Below are positions 34,484-43,182 of a stretch of 64,000 bases of DNA, piece after piece (within the stretch, counting starts at the first letter, position 1; each line of letters starts with the position of its first letter). Below the pieces are notes generated by a model that searched no databases, was not told the DNA's origin, and was given only the letters and a program-made list of their open reading frames with translations. A program made the translations under genes and the position numbers. Source of the stretch: Bradyrhizobium sp. MOS002 (GTDB taxonomy: Bacteria; Pseudomonadota; Alphaproteobacteria; Rhizobiales; Xanthobacteraceae); assembly GCF_003020115.1 (NCBI RefSeq), contig NZ_PYFX01000010.1, positions 1-64,000 of the forward strand, given 5' to 3'.

Positions 34484-34771
34484 CGAAAATATCCCCGGGA
34501 TACGCATTGTCGCGACGAAGCGCGTGAACAGCGTCGGAGACTAATCTGCGAGCTTTCCATTAACGTTAAGTACGAGGCGACGCCCCTTAGTAGAAATACT
34601 GGATATGTCGTGCAAATCGCCCGGTTATCGCAACCATGCCGCGCAATCGGAACACGCCTCGCGAATTTGCGGAGTCACGTGCGCCAACGTCGATCCCCTT
34701 GCGCGGGCGCTTCATCGCTTCGCAGACCAAACCGATCTCGGGTTCGGTTGCGACGACGCGCAAGGCCGCGG

Positions 34772-36505
34772 TCAGGCCGCGCGCACGGTGTCGAGGAACT
34801 TGCCGACCTCGAGCTTGAGGCGGTTGCTGTCGCCGGACAGCGACTGCGCCGCCGCGAGCACCTGCGAGGAGGCCGAGCCGGTCTCGCCCGCGCCGCGCTG
34901 CACGTCGGTGATGTTGGACGAGACCTGATGGGTGCCTTCGGCCGCCTGCTGCACGTTGCGCGAGATCTCCTGCGTCGCAGCGCCCTGCTCCTCCACGGCC
35001 GCAGCGATCGTGGACGATATCTCGGACAGCTTTTCAATGGTGTTGCTGATGGCGCTGATGGCGGTGACCGAGTCCTGCGTCGCCGCCTGGATGCCGGAAA
35101 TCTGCTGGCCGATTTCGCCGGTCGCTTTCGCGGTCTGCTCGGCCAGCGCCTTGACCTCGGAAGCCACGACGGCAAAGCCGCGCCCGGCCTCGCCGGCGCG
35201 CGCTGCCTCGATGGTGGCGTTGAGCGCCAGCAGGTTGGTCTGGCCGGCGATGGTATTGATCAACTCGACCACGTCGCCAATGCGAGCCGCCGCCTTGGAC
35301 AATTCGCCGACACGGTCGGTCGTGGTGCGGGCCTGGGTTACCGCCTCGCTTGCCACACGCGCGGATTCCTGCACCTGCCGGCTGATCTCGGTGATCGAGG
35401 ACGACAGCTCTTCGGTCGCGGAGGCCACCGACTGCACGTTGGTCGAGGCCTCCTCCGAGGCCGCGGCAACCACTATCGTCAGTTCCTGTGCCCGCTCCGC
35501 GGTCGAGGTCAGCGTCGAGGCCGAAGCCTCGAGCTCTGTCGCGGCCGAGGAGACGGTATCGACGATCTCGCCGACGGCGGCTTCGAAGCCGTTTGCGAGC
35601 TTGTGCATCTCCGCCTTGCGTTGCGCGGCTGCGGCCTGGTCCTGCCTGATCTTGGCTTCCGCTTCCTCGCGCGCCTTCTGCTCCGACACGATCTTGAATT
35701 TCTCGACGGCCGCGGCGACGCCGCCAACCTCGTCCTTGCGGCCGAGCCCGGGTAGCACCACGGAGAAATCGCCGCCGGCAAGCTTGTCCATGGCCATGGT
35801 GAGCGCGCGGATAGGCCGCGCGATCGTCAGAAAGGACATCAGCCACGAACCGATGAGGACGAGCACTGCGCACACGCCGACCATCATGCCGAGACGCTCG
35901 CTCGCGGCCATCTCCTGGGTCGCGGCGGCGATTTCTTCCTCGCCTTTGTGCTTGGCGACATCGGCAATCTCGCTGGTCAAATTGTCCAGCTGCGTAGCGA
36001 GCGGCAGCGTCACCTCACGGACATGGCGCGCGCCTTCCTCGGACATCTTGGCGGCGCGGACGGGATCTGTGGCCGCCACCGCAATGGCCTCGCCGCGAAC
36101 GGAGGCGTTCTGCTGCGCGCCCTTCAGGTAATCCGCGGACGTAGACTTGAGCTTCTCCATCCGCGCGCGATTTTCCGGCGAGTGCGTCAATCTGAGCATA
36201 GCATCGACGACGCCGTCCAAGGCTTTCGACCGCTCAAGCAGGATCTCGCTCGCCTTTTGCAAGTCACCCTGATTGTTGGCGAGACGCATGTCCCGTACCG
36301 CGAGCTGCATGCCGCGTATCCCAAGCTTCGCTTCGGTGGCCTCGCGCGCCAATTCCTGCTGCGCAAGCGCGGCTTGGTTGGAATGACGCACGTTGTTGTT
36401 GCCGATGACCTGACTCCCGATCATGGCGCCGACGAGAACAACGCCGAACACCGAAGCGAGCGCCAGCTTGGTACCGATTTGCAGATTCTGGATGAGTCTC
36501 GACAT
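34772..36505 (-). CDS. Methyl-accepting chemotaxis protein 4 of 4
   Basis: A 577-aa chemoreceptor. Span ~10-33 (LALASVFGVVLVGAMIGSQVI), helical sensor ~34-190 (LGIRGMQLAVRDMRLANNQ resembles RGMQIGIRDILTSSS of receptor 3), second span ~195-217, HAMP (IARPIRALTMAMDKLAGGDFSVVLPGLGRKDEVGGVAAAVEKF), then a signalling domain nearly identical to receptor 3. The open frame continues 61 codons further upstream, but that part lacks a signal and the ATG at 36505 begins like receptor 3 (MSRLIQNLQIGTKLA against MFIQNLRIGTKLA). Probably a duplicate of receptor 3 with a diverged sensor. Confidence 0.92.
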   Translation of the reverse strand: MSRLIQNLQIGTKLALASVFGVVLVGAMIGSQVIGNNNVRHSNQAALAQQELAREATEAKLGIRGMQLAVRDMRLANNQGDLQKASEILLERSKALDGVVDAMLRLTHSPENRARMEKLKSTSADYLKGAQQNASVRGEAIAVAATDPVRAAKMSEEGARHVREVTLPLATQLDNLTSEIADVAKHKGEEEIAAATQEMAASERLGMMVGVCAVLVLIGSWLMSFLTIARPIRALTMAMDKLAGGDFSVVLPGLGRKDEVGGVAAAVEKFKIVSEQKAREEAEAKIRQDQAAAAQRKAEMHKLANGFEAAVGEIVDTVSSAATELEASASTLTSTAERAQELTIVVAAASEEASTNVQSVASATEELSSSITEISRQVQESARVASEAVTQARTTTDRVGELSKAAARIGDVVELINTIAGQTNLLALNATIEAARAGEAGRGFAVVASEVKALAEQTAKATGEIGQQISGIQAATQDSVTAISAISNTIEKLSEISSTIAAAVEEQGAATQEISRNVQQAAEGTHQVSSNITDVQRGAGETGSASSQVLAAAQSLSGDSNRLKLEVGKFLDTVRAA

Positions 36506-36712
36506 GAGGGCGTTTCCCGGACTGCGCGGCCGAGTCATTGTCGGCCGCCCTCGGCGTTGATCGCCCTTGCCTAAAAACTGAGCTTCAGGTGTGGTGATCC
36601 GGTTAACGACCGCCCCCGGATAAATACCGGACTCGCCGGAAAACCCCTTGAAAGACGGCACGTGCCGCGCGCTTAACGGGTTAACCACACGCGGCGGTAG
36701 GATGCCCGATTT

Positions 36713-36964
36713 CTAGCCAGTGCGATCACGGGGCTGCTGAGTCTCGCCGACGAGGCTGATCCGAAACACCGGCTCCTTGTTCTCGTCGAGCAGCTCCATG
36801 CGCCATTCGGCGTTCGGCTTCAGGCTGCGCGAGATGCCGCCGAGCAAATTGGCGCACACCTCGGTCATCTCGGTCCAGGCCGCAGCGCGATCCTCAAACT
36901 CATATGGCTGGTCGGCAGCACCGGAATAGCGGCCCGTGCTGATACGGAAGAAGTACAGCGACAT
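36713..36964 (-). CDS. DUF6894-like small protein
   Basis: An 83-aa protein: MSLYFFRISTGRYSGAADQPYEFEDRAAAW, then MTEVCANLLGGI and EWRMELLDENKEPVFRISLVGE. The pattern of a YFF start, an acidic residue-rich turn, an Ala-rich helix and a final strand LDENKEPVFRI matches the DUF6894 family that is expanded in rhizobia. It is small, soluble and of unknown role. The ATG at 36964 is preferred over the 22-residue upstream extension. Confidence 0.65.
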   Translation of the reverse strand: MSLYFFRISTGRYSGAADQPYEFEDRAAAWTEMTEVCANLLGGISRSLKPNAEWRMELLDENKEPVFRISLVGETQQPRDRTG

Positions 36965-37037
36965 CGTTGAACCCTTTTTACGGGCCGCGCCCCCCAGCCG
37001 TACGCAAACTGGGGCGCGGCCAACTACCAACGGATGA

Positions 37038-37072
37038 AAGCCGCCGCCCGTATGACTACGGCGCGGCGGCTT
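37038..37072 (-). terminator. Hairpin downstream of the 37129 gene
   Basis: AAGCCGCCGC and GCGGCGGCTT form a perfect 10-bp stem around a 15-base loop. On the minus strand it lies 57 bp past the stop of the 200-aa gene and is followed by TTTCATC, a short T-run, so it may end that transcript. Confidence 0.4.
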
Positions 37073-37128
37073 CGTGTTTGAAGGCAGTTCTCAACGACAA
37101 AGTGCGCGGACTGTCCTGCGCGGCCAAC

Positions 37129-37731
37129 TCACTGGGTCGAGCGGCGCAGCTCCAGCGGTGCGTCGTCCCTGGCGGGCTCCGATTTGGCTTCCGGCTTCAT
37201 CACCGGCTCGAGCCGGCTGCTCTCGACGCGCGGGGTCTCGACGCGCGCGGCGACTTCGGTGTTGGCTGCGCCGACCGAACCCGTGTGTTCCGAGGTGCGC
37301 TGCGTGCGCGGCCGCGCGACGGCCCGCGCCATCAGCATCTGGTTGCCGCCCTGGTGATGGAAGTCGCAATAGGCGAAGCCCATCCCCGACACCGAGCCGC
37401 GGAAACTGCGATCGTCGGTCTTTTCAAGGTTGAAACAGGGCTCGAACGGAATGCCCTTGATCGAGGCGCAGACGTTCTGGCCGCGGATCTGAAGCGTGTT
37501 GCCGGGCAGGCGGAGATGTTTCACTGGACCTGCGCCCGAGAACTGCACGGCGCCGGCGGCGCCGAGGTCGTCCATAATGCGGCCGGCGCCCCGGGTGCCG
37601 TCAAAACAGGTGAAAGCAAACACCTTCCCGGCGACGAAGCGGCGCGCCTCGTCGGCGTTCATGCTTCCAGCAATGGCCGGTGCAAACGTCGCTACCGCCG
37701 TGACCGCCCCCAACACAATACGCGCAAGCAT
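37129..37731 (-). CDS. Exported conserved hypothetical protein
   Basis: A 200-aa protein with a signal peptide (MLARIVLGAVTAVATFAPAIAG). The mature domain (~25-130) has ADEARRFVAGKVFAFTCFDGTRGAGRI, VKHLRLPGNTLQIRG, VCASIKGIPFEPCFNLEKTDD and GFAYCDFHHQGG, with cysteines in TCFDG, VCAS, PCFN and YCDF that could form two disulfides. The last ~70 residues are polar and low-complexity. It looks like a small periplasmic beta-fold protein recurrent in bradyrhizobia. The function is unknown. Confidence 0.65.
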   Translation of the reverse strand: MLARIVLGAVTAVATFAPAIAGSMNADEARRFVAGKVFAFTCFDGTRGAGRIMDDLGAAGAVQFSGAGPVKHLRLPGNTLQIRGQNVCASIKGIPFEPCFNLEKTDDRSFRGSVSGMGFAYCDFHHQGGNQMLMARAVARPRTQRTSEHTGSVGAANTEVAARVETPRVESSRLEPVMKPEAKSEPARDDAPLELRRSTQ

Positions 37732-37843
37732 GCTCTACTCCGAACCAACCCCGCAGCGGGCTATGCCTTATCTCTTTACCCGCTGCTTACCATACTAACC
37801 AAGGCGACATTGAAGCAGCATGGTTGGTAAAGTCTGAACGCCG

Positions 37844-38830
37844 TTAGACAATTTTTACCACCGTGCGACCGCGGACCTGGCCGGCCAGGATTTTCGCGCT
37901 CCACTCCGGAACTTCGGAAAGCGGAATTTCGTGAGTGATTTCAGCTAGTTTTGTCCGATCCAGATCGGTCGCCAGGCGTTGCCAGGCGGCTTTCCGAGGC
38001 TCGATCGGGCACATCACCGAATCGATGCCGAGAAGGCACACCCCGCGCAAAATAAAGGGTGCGACGGAAGACGGCAGGTCCATGCCGGCAGCCAACCCGC
38101 AGGCCGCGATCGCCCCGCCATACTTCGTCATCGACAGCAGATTTGCGAGCGTGGTCGAGCCGACGCTGTCGACGCCACCTGCCCAGCGCTCCCTGGCAAT
38201 GGGCTTGGCGGCGCCCGACAATTCGTTGCGGTCGATCACCTCGGTCGCGCCGATCTCTTTCAGATAGTCCGCTTCGGACGCACGGCCGGTGGACGCGATG
38301 ACGTGATAGCCGAGCTTCGAGAGCACGGCGGTCGCAACCGAGCCGACGCCGCCCGCCGCGCCCGTCACCACGACCGGACCGCCCTTCGGCGACACTCCGT
38401 GCTTCTCCAGCGCCAGGACGGACAGCATCGCGGTGAAGCCGGCGGTGCCGATCGCCATGGCGTCGCGCGCCGACAGGCCTTGCGGAAGAGCGACCAGCCA
38501 GTCGCCTTTCACCCGCGCCTTCTCGGCATAGGCGCCGAGATGGGTTTCGCCCATGCCCCAGCCGGTGCAGGCGACCTTGTCGCCCGCCTTCCATTGCGGA
38601 TGCGAGGACTGCTCGACCGTGCCAGCGAAATCGATGCCGGCAATCATCGGGAAGCGGCGCACCACCGGGGCCTTGCCGGTAAGCGCGAGGCCGTCCTTAT
38701 AGTTTAACGTCGACCATTCCACGCGGACGGTGACGTCGCCTTCCATCAGCTCGGCTTCGTCGAACTGCGTGAGCTGCGCGGTGGTGCCCTTGTCCGCCTT
38801 GTCGATCCGGATCGCCTTGAACGTGGCCAC
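37844..38830 (-). CDS. acuI: AcuI/YhdH-family NADPH-dependent acrylyl-CoA reductase-like oxidoreductase
   Basis: A 328-aa zinc-free medium-chain dehydrogenase/reductase. The N-terminal GroES-like part carries WSTLNYKDGLALTGKAPVVRRFPMIAGIDFAGTV and GWGMGETHLGAYAEKARVKGDWLV; the Rossmann part has VVVTGAAGGVGSVATAVLSKLGYHVIASTGR, all strongly like E. coli YhdH/AcuI. This branch reduces acryloyl-CoA to propionyl-CoA with NADPH and removes a toxic electrophile. No dddL or propionate genes are near, so a detoxifying or housekeeping role is as likely as DMSP use. The symbol is family-based. Confidence 0.85.
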   Translation of the reverse strand: MATFKAIRIDKADKGTTAQLTQFDEAELMEGDVTVRVEWSTLNYKDGLALTGKAPVVRRFPMIAGIDFAGTVEQSSHPQWKAGDKVACTGWGMGETHLGAYAEKARVKGDWLVALPQGLSARDAMAIGTAGFTAMLSVLALEKHGVSPKGGPVVVTGAAGGVGSVATAVLSKLGYHVIASTGRASEADYLKEIGATEVIDRNELSGAAKPIARERWAGGVDSVGSTTLANLLSMTKYGGAIAACGLAAGMDLPSSVAPFILRGVCLLGIDSVMCPIEPRKAAWQRLATDLDRTKLAEITHEIPLSEVPEWSAKILAGQVRGRTVVKIV

Positions 38831-38870
38831 AGCAAAACTCCCTGACTTGTTTCAGGGGATGTTTAGCCGA

Positions 38871-40124
38871 TCAGGCAGGCTGCGCAACCGCCCGCTGGAC
38901 CGGTTTCTCCACGATCGGAAGATTGATCAGCGCGGAGAGAACGCCGAACAGGATCGAGAGCCACCAGATCGGCGTGTAGGAACCGAACCGCTCGAACACG
39001 ATGCCGCCGAGCCAGACGCCGAGGAAGCCGCCGACCTGATGGCTGACGAAGGCGAAGCCATAGAGGGTGGCAAACCAGCGCGTGCCGAACATGATCGCGA
39101 CCAGCGCCGAGGTCGGCGGCACGGTCGACAGCCAGGTCAGGCCGGAGACCGCGCCGAACGCAATCGCGGAGACCGGCGTGATCGGGAACGAGATGAAGGC
39201 AAGCGTCGCAAGCGCGCGGGTGAAATAGATGGTCGAGAGGATATAGCGCTTGGGCAGGCTGTTCTGGAGATAGCCGACGCTCAGCGATCCCATGATGTTG
39301 AACAGGCCGATCGACGCAATCACCCAGCCACCGATTTGCGTGGAGATGCCGTTATCGACCAGGAAGGCCGGCAGATGCACTGTGATGAAGGCGAGCTGGA
39401 AGCCGCAGGTGAAGAAGCCGAGAACAAGCAGCACGTAGGAGCGATGGCCGAAGGCTTCCGCGAGCGCTTTGGTGAAGGTCTGCTGGTCCGCGGGCGCCGC
39501 GTTCGCCGTGCTTGCGACCGGCGGCGTCGAGAGCGCCAGCGCCAGCGGGATGATCAGCAGCATCAGGAAACCGAACACGGTGAGCGCCTGCTGCCAGCCG
39601 AAATTGTCGATCAGGGCCACACCGATTGGTGCGAACAGGAACTGCCCGAACGATCCCGCCGCAGTGCCGGCGCCGAGTGCAAGGCCGCGCTTCTCTGCAG
39701 GCAAGAGCTTGGTGAAGGCCGACAGCACCAGATTGAACGAGCAGCCGGCGAGACCGAAGCCGACCATGACGCCAGCGCCGATGTTCAGCGACAACGGCGT
39801 CGAGGAATAGCGCATCAGGAGCAGGCCGCCGGCATAGAGCAGAGCGCCGACGCACATCACCCGGAACAGGCCGAAGCGATCCGCGACCGCGCCGGCGACG
39901 GGCTGGCCCAGTCCCCACAGCAAATTCTGAAAGGCGATCGCGAGGCCGAACACGTCGCGGCCCCAGGCATATTCATGGCTCATCGGCTGCACGAAGAAGC
40001 CCAGCGCCGAGCGTGGGCCGAACCCGAGCATCCCGATCGCGCAGCCGCAGAGAATGATGATCGCCGGCGTGCGCCAGGAGGAGGAACGGGAGACCGAACC
40101 GAGCTCGCCCATCTGTGTCGACAT
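38871..40124 (-). CDS. Major facilitator superfamily transporter
   Basis: A 417-aa inner-membrane transporter with twelve hydrophobic segments. Loop 2-3 motif is GAVADRFGLFRV and the first segment is TPAIIILCGCAIGMLGFGPRSALGFFVQPMSHEYAWGRDVFGLA. The overall form is close to the oxalate/formate antiporter and monocarboxylate-like MFS group (DHA1/OFA-type). The substrate is not predictable. The ATG at 40124 follows GAGGAACAGC. Its open frame extends upstream into the nadA regulatory region but that part has no protein character. It is divergent from nadA. Confidence 0.85.
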   Translation of the reverse strand: MSTQMGELGSVSRSSSWRTPAIIILCGCAIGMLGFGPRSALGFFVQPMSHEYAWGRDVFGLAIAFQNLLWGLGQPVAGAVADRFGLFRVMCVGALLYAGGLLLMRYSSTPLSLNIGAGVMVGFGLAGCSFNLVLSAFTKLLPAEKRGLALGAGTAAGSFGQFLFAPIGVALIDNFGWQQALTVFGFLMLLIIPLALALSTPPVASTANAAPADQQTFTKALAEAFGHRSYVLLVLGFFTCGFQLAFITVHLPAFLVDNGISTQIGGWVIASIGLFNIMGSLSVGYLQNSLPKRYILSTIYFTRALATLAFISFPITPVSAIAFGAVSGLTWLSTVPPTSALVAIMFGTRWFATLYGFAFVSHQVGGFLGVWLGGIVFERFGSYTPIWWLSILFGVLSALINLPIVEKPVQRAVAQPA

Positions 40125-40349
40125 GCTGTTCCTCGTGCGTCGTCGCGGATTCGCAAATGGCAGCCGCGAGCCCGCTCGTTTAATGCATCTGCATGAAAAC
40201 CCCAAGTCAAAAACGATTGCATTCCGCGAAGAGCTGGCGCGGGAGCATTGCATTTCCTCGCGGCCTCAGCCGACGCGCCGAGGGCCGGACTTGACGGAAA
40301 TGTGTGGGGCGAGATCTAGCGGCCCGACGCGTAGCGTGTTATGTTTGAT

Positions 40350-40368
40350 TTACCCAAGTTGAGCATAT
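40350..40368. promoter_or_regulatory. Second, imperfect nad operator half-match
   Basis: TTACCCAAGTTGAGCATAT matches 15 of 19 bases of the core of the perfect palindrome at 40410-40432. The centres are 63 bp apart (40358 and 40421), close to six helical turns, which would let two bound repressor dimers face the same side of the DNA. Confidence 0.45.
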
Positions 40369-40409
40369 TTGATGCTCCACCGGCCCTTGGCCGGATTTCT
40401 CAGGCCACA

Positions 40410-40432
40410 GATATACTCAATTTGAGTATATC
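40410..40432. promoter_or_regulatory. Perfect palindrome before nadA, candidate NadQ operator
   Basis: Arms GATATACTCAA (40410-40420) and TTGAGTATATC (40422-40432) are exact inverted copies around one central base. It ends 18 bp before the nadA start and overlaps a possible -10 box (TATACT at 40412), with TTGGCC at 40387 as a weak -35. Repressor binding here would block transcription of nadABC. Confidence 0.7.
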
Positions 40433-40450
40433 ACACGCGCGGAGGCTTCG

Positions 40451-41557
40451 ATGCCGCTAACGGGAATTTACGGCCCCGACGACTTTGGCAACCGGCCCCA
40501 AGGCCAGCTCATCACCCCGGTCCGGGCCGAGCAGGCGCGAACCGGACCTCCGCTGCCGATGCCTTCGCTGGAATGGACGCCGGAGGTCGAGCGAGCCACC
40601 GCACCGCTTTACGAACGCGTGAAACATGTGATCCCGCCGATCGAATGGCCGCTGATGGCCCCGACGATCAAGGCGATCAACGACCTGAAGCAGGTGCGGG
40701 GCGCGGTGATCCTCGCGCACAATTACCAGGCGCCGGAGATCTTCCACTGCGTCGCCGACATCGGCGGCGATTCGCTCCAGCTCGCCGTCGAAGCCACCAA
40801 GGTGAAGGCCGACATCATCGTCCAGTGCGGCGTGCACTTCATGGCGGAGACGTCAAAACTGCTCAATCCGGACAAGACGGTTCTGATCCCGGACTCGCGC
40901 GCCGGCTGCTCGCTTGCCGCCAGCATCACCGGCGCCGACGTCCGCTTGCTCCGCGACAGATTTCCCGGCGTGCCTGTCGTTGCCTATGTCAACACTTCCG
41001 CGGAGGTGAAGGCCGAGGTCGACATCTGCTGCACCTCGTCGAACGCGGTGCAAGTGGTCGAAAGCCTCGGCGCGCCAAGCGTGATCTTCCTGCCCGACCG
41101 CTATCTCGCCACTTACGTGGCCTCGAAGACCGACGTGAAGATCATCGCCTGGAAGGGCGCCTGCGAGGTGCACGAGCGCTTCACCGGCGCCGAGCTGCGC
41201 AGCTACCGCGAGGCCGATCCCTCCGTGCAGATCATCGCCCATCCCGAATGCCCACCGGACGTGCTGGCCGAGGCCGACTTCACAGGCTCAACCGCGCACA
41301 TGATCAACTGGGTGCGCGAGCGGCGGCCGCGACGGCTGGTGATGATCACGGAATGCTCGATGGCCGACAATGTTCGCGCCGAGCTGCCCGATGTGGAGAT
41401 GCTGCGCCCCTGCAACATCTGCCCGCACATGAAGCGCATCACGCTCGCCAACATTCTGGAGAGCCTGCTGACGCTTCGTGAAGAGGTGACGATCGATCCC
41501 GCACTTGCGGAACGCGCAAGGCGCTCGGTCGAGCGGATGATCAATTTGAAGAATTGA
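40451..41557 (+). CDS. nadA: Quinolinate synthase A
   Basis: A 368-aa oxygen-sensitive [4Fe-4S] enzyme that condenses iminoaspartate with dihydroxyacetone phosphate to quinolinate. Cluster cysteines sit in IIVQCGVHFMAET (C126), IAWKGACEVHERF (C238) and CNICPHMKRIT (C321/C324). Substrate-site signatures AHNYQAPEIF, GDSLQL, YVNTSAEVKA and CTSSNAVQVV are intact. A ~55-residue N-terminal extension precedes the core. First gene of nadA-nadB-nadC. A ribosome site (GGAGG) is nine bases before the ATG. The palindrome directly upstream points to repression when NAD is plentiful. Confidence 0.96.
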   Translation: MPLTGIYGPDDFGNRPQGQLITPVRAEQARTGPPLPMPSLEWTPEVERATAPLYERVKHVIPPIEWPLMAPTIKAINDLKQVRGAVILAHNYQAPEIFHCVADIGGDSLQLAVEATKVKADIIVQCGVHFMAETSKLLNPDKTVLIPDSRAGCSLAASITGADVRLLRDRFPGVPVVAYVNTSAEVKAEVDICCTSSNAVQVVESLGAPSVIFLPDRYLATYVASKTDVKIIAWKGACEVHERFTGAELRSYREADPSVQIIAHPECPPDVLAEADFTGSTAHMINWVRERRPRRLVMITECSMADNVRAELPDVEMLRPCNICPHMKRITLANILESLLTLREEVTIDPALAERARRSVERMINLKN

Positions 41558-41566
41558 GAGCGGAAC

Positions 41567-43171
41567 ATGCAAGATAACATCCACAACCTCACCCGCAGCG
41601 CCGACGATGTCGTCATCGTCGGCGGCGGCCTTGCCGGACTCTTTTGCGCGCTGAAGCTTGCACCGCGGCCGGTGACGCTGATCTCGGCTGCGCCGCTCGG
41701 ACAGGGCGCGTCGTCCGCATGGGCGCAAGGCGGCATCGCCGCGGCAATGGCTGAAGGCGATACGCCGGAAGCGCACGCCGCGGATACGGTTGCCGTTGGC
41801 GGTGGCATCGTCGACCAAGCTGTCGCATTGGGAATCGCGCGCGAGGCCGCGCCGCGGATTCACGATCTGCTCACCTATGGCGTGCCGTTCGACCGCGACC
41901 TCGAAGGCAGGCTCGCAGTCGGGCGCGAAGCCGCACACTCGGCACGGCGCATCGTGCATGTGCGCGGCGATGGCGCGGGCGCCGCCATCATCGCGGCGCT
42001 GGGCGACGCCGTGCGGCGCACGCCGTCGATCCGACTGATCGAAGGTTTCGTCGCCGAAGCGCTGCTGACCGAGGACGGCGCCGTCAGTGGTCTTCAATTG
42101 CGCGAAGCCGGGAATTTCGCCGCACGGCCGGTCCTGCTCGCCGCGCGGACGGTGGTGCTGGCCACGGGCGGCATCGGCCATCTCTACGCCCTCACCACCA
42201 ATCCGCGCGAGGCGGGCGGATCCGGCCTTGCGATCGCAGCACGCGCGGGCGCGGTGATCGCGGATCCCGAGTTCGTGCAATTTCACCCGACCGCCATCAT
42301 GGTCGGCCGCGATCCGGCGCCGCTCGCCACGGAAGCCTTGCGCGGCGAAGGCGCCACGCTGATCAACGGCCGTGGCGAGCGTTTCATGGCGGCGCGCCAT
42401 CCGCTCGCCGAGCTCGCACCGCGCGACATCGTGGCCCGCGGCGTGTTCGCAGAGATCGCGGCCGGGCGCGGCGCCTTCCTCGACGCGCGGCAGGCGCTGG
42501 GTGCGCGGTTCGCCGACAGATTCCCGACCGTTCACGCAAGCTGCATCGCCGCCGGCATCGACCCCGCCACGCAGGCCATCCCGATCGCACCGGCGGCGCA
42601 CTATCACATGGGCGGCATCGCGGTGGACGATCGCGGCCGCAGTTCGATCGACGGGCTCTGGGCCGGCGGCGAAGTGTCGTCCACCGGCGCGCATGGCGCG
42701 AACCGACTTGCGTCGAATTCGCTGCTGGAGGCCGTGGTCTACGCCGCGCGCATCGCCGACGACATCGCCGGCCGCGCGATTCCCCCGCCCGCCCGCCTTT
42801 CGGACGTGGTGACGCCGCGCAGCGGCACGCCGGATGCTGCGGCCGTGAAGCGGCTGCGGACGGTGATGAGCGCGCAGGTCGGTGTGATCCGCGATGGTGA
42901 CGAGCTTGCGGAAGCGGTCCGCAGCTTCGCCGCGATCGAGCGCGAGGCCACGAGCATCGCGGTCCGCAACATGGCAACGGCAGCCCTGCTCGTGGCGGCC
43001 TCGGCCTGGAACCGGCGCGAGAGCCGCGGCGCGCATTTCCGCTCCGACCATCCCGCGGACGTTCCCGCCCTCGCGCAACGCACGATGACGACGTTCGCAG
43101 CAGTGCGCGAGATCGCAGACGGCCTGACCAAACGCCCGACACCGCGCACCGCGCAACCCATGATCGCCTGA
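41567..43171 (+). CDS. nadB: L-aspartate oxidase
   Basis: A 534-aa FAD enzyme oxidising L-aspartate to iminoaspartate, the substrate of NadA. FAD-binding DDVVIVGGGLAGLFCALKL (~16-34), QGASSAWAQGGIAAAM (substrate loop), VLATGGIGHLYALTTNP, FVQFHPTA, and GLWAGGEVSSTGAHGANRLASNSLLEAVVYA near the FAD site are all typical. It belongs to the succinate-dehydrogenase-flavoprotein family, but NadA and NadC on either side settle the assignment. It starts ten bases after nadA. Confidence 0.96.
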   Translation: MQDNIHNLTRSADDVVIVGGGLAGLFCALKLAPRPVTLISAAPLGQGASSAWAQGGIAAAMAEGDTPEAHAADTVAVGGGIVDQAVALGIAREAAPRIHDLLTYGVPFDRDLEGRLAVGREAAHSARRIVHVRGDGAGAAIIAALGDAVRRTPSIRLIEGFVAEALLTEDGAVSGLQLREAGNFAARPVLLAARTVVLATGGIGHLYALTTNPREAGGSGLAIAARAGAVIADPEFVQFHPTAIMVGRDPAPLATEALRGEGATLINGRGERFMAARHPLAELAPRDIVARGVFAEIAAGRGAFLDARQALGARFADRFPTVHASCIAAGIDPATQAIPIAPAAHYHMGGIAVDDRGRSSIDGLWAGGEVSSTGAHGANRLASNSLLEAVVYAARIADDIAGRAIPPPARLSDVVTPRSGTPDAAAVKRLRTVMSAQVGVIRDGDELAEAVRSFAAIEREATSIAVRNMATAALLVAASAWNRRESRGAHFRSDHPADVPALAQRTMTTFAAVREIADGLTKRPTPRTAQPMIA

Positions 43172-43182
43172 CGGAGTCTGCC

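Noticed and set aside
30432..36680. TTAACG/GTTAAC motifs upstream of the chemoreceptor genes as CtrA sites
   Set aside because: The spacing does not match the CtrA pattern TTAA-N7-TTAA, and such short words are frequent in these intergenic regions.
41288..43156. 622-codon minus-strand open frame
   Set aside because: Antisense shadow of nadB.
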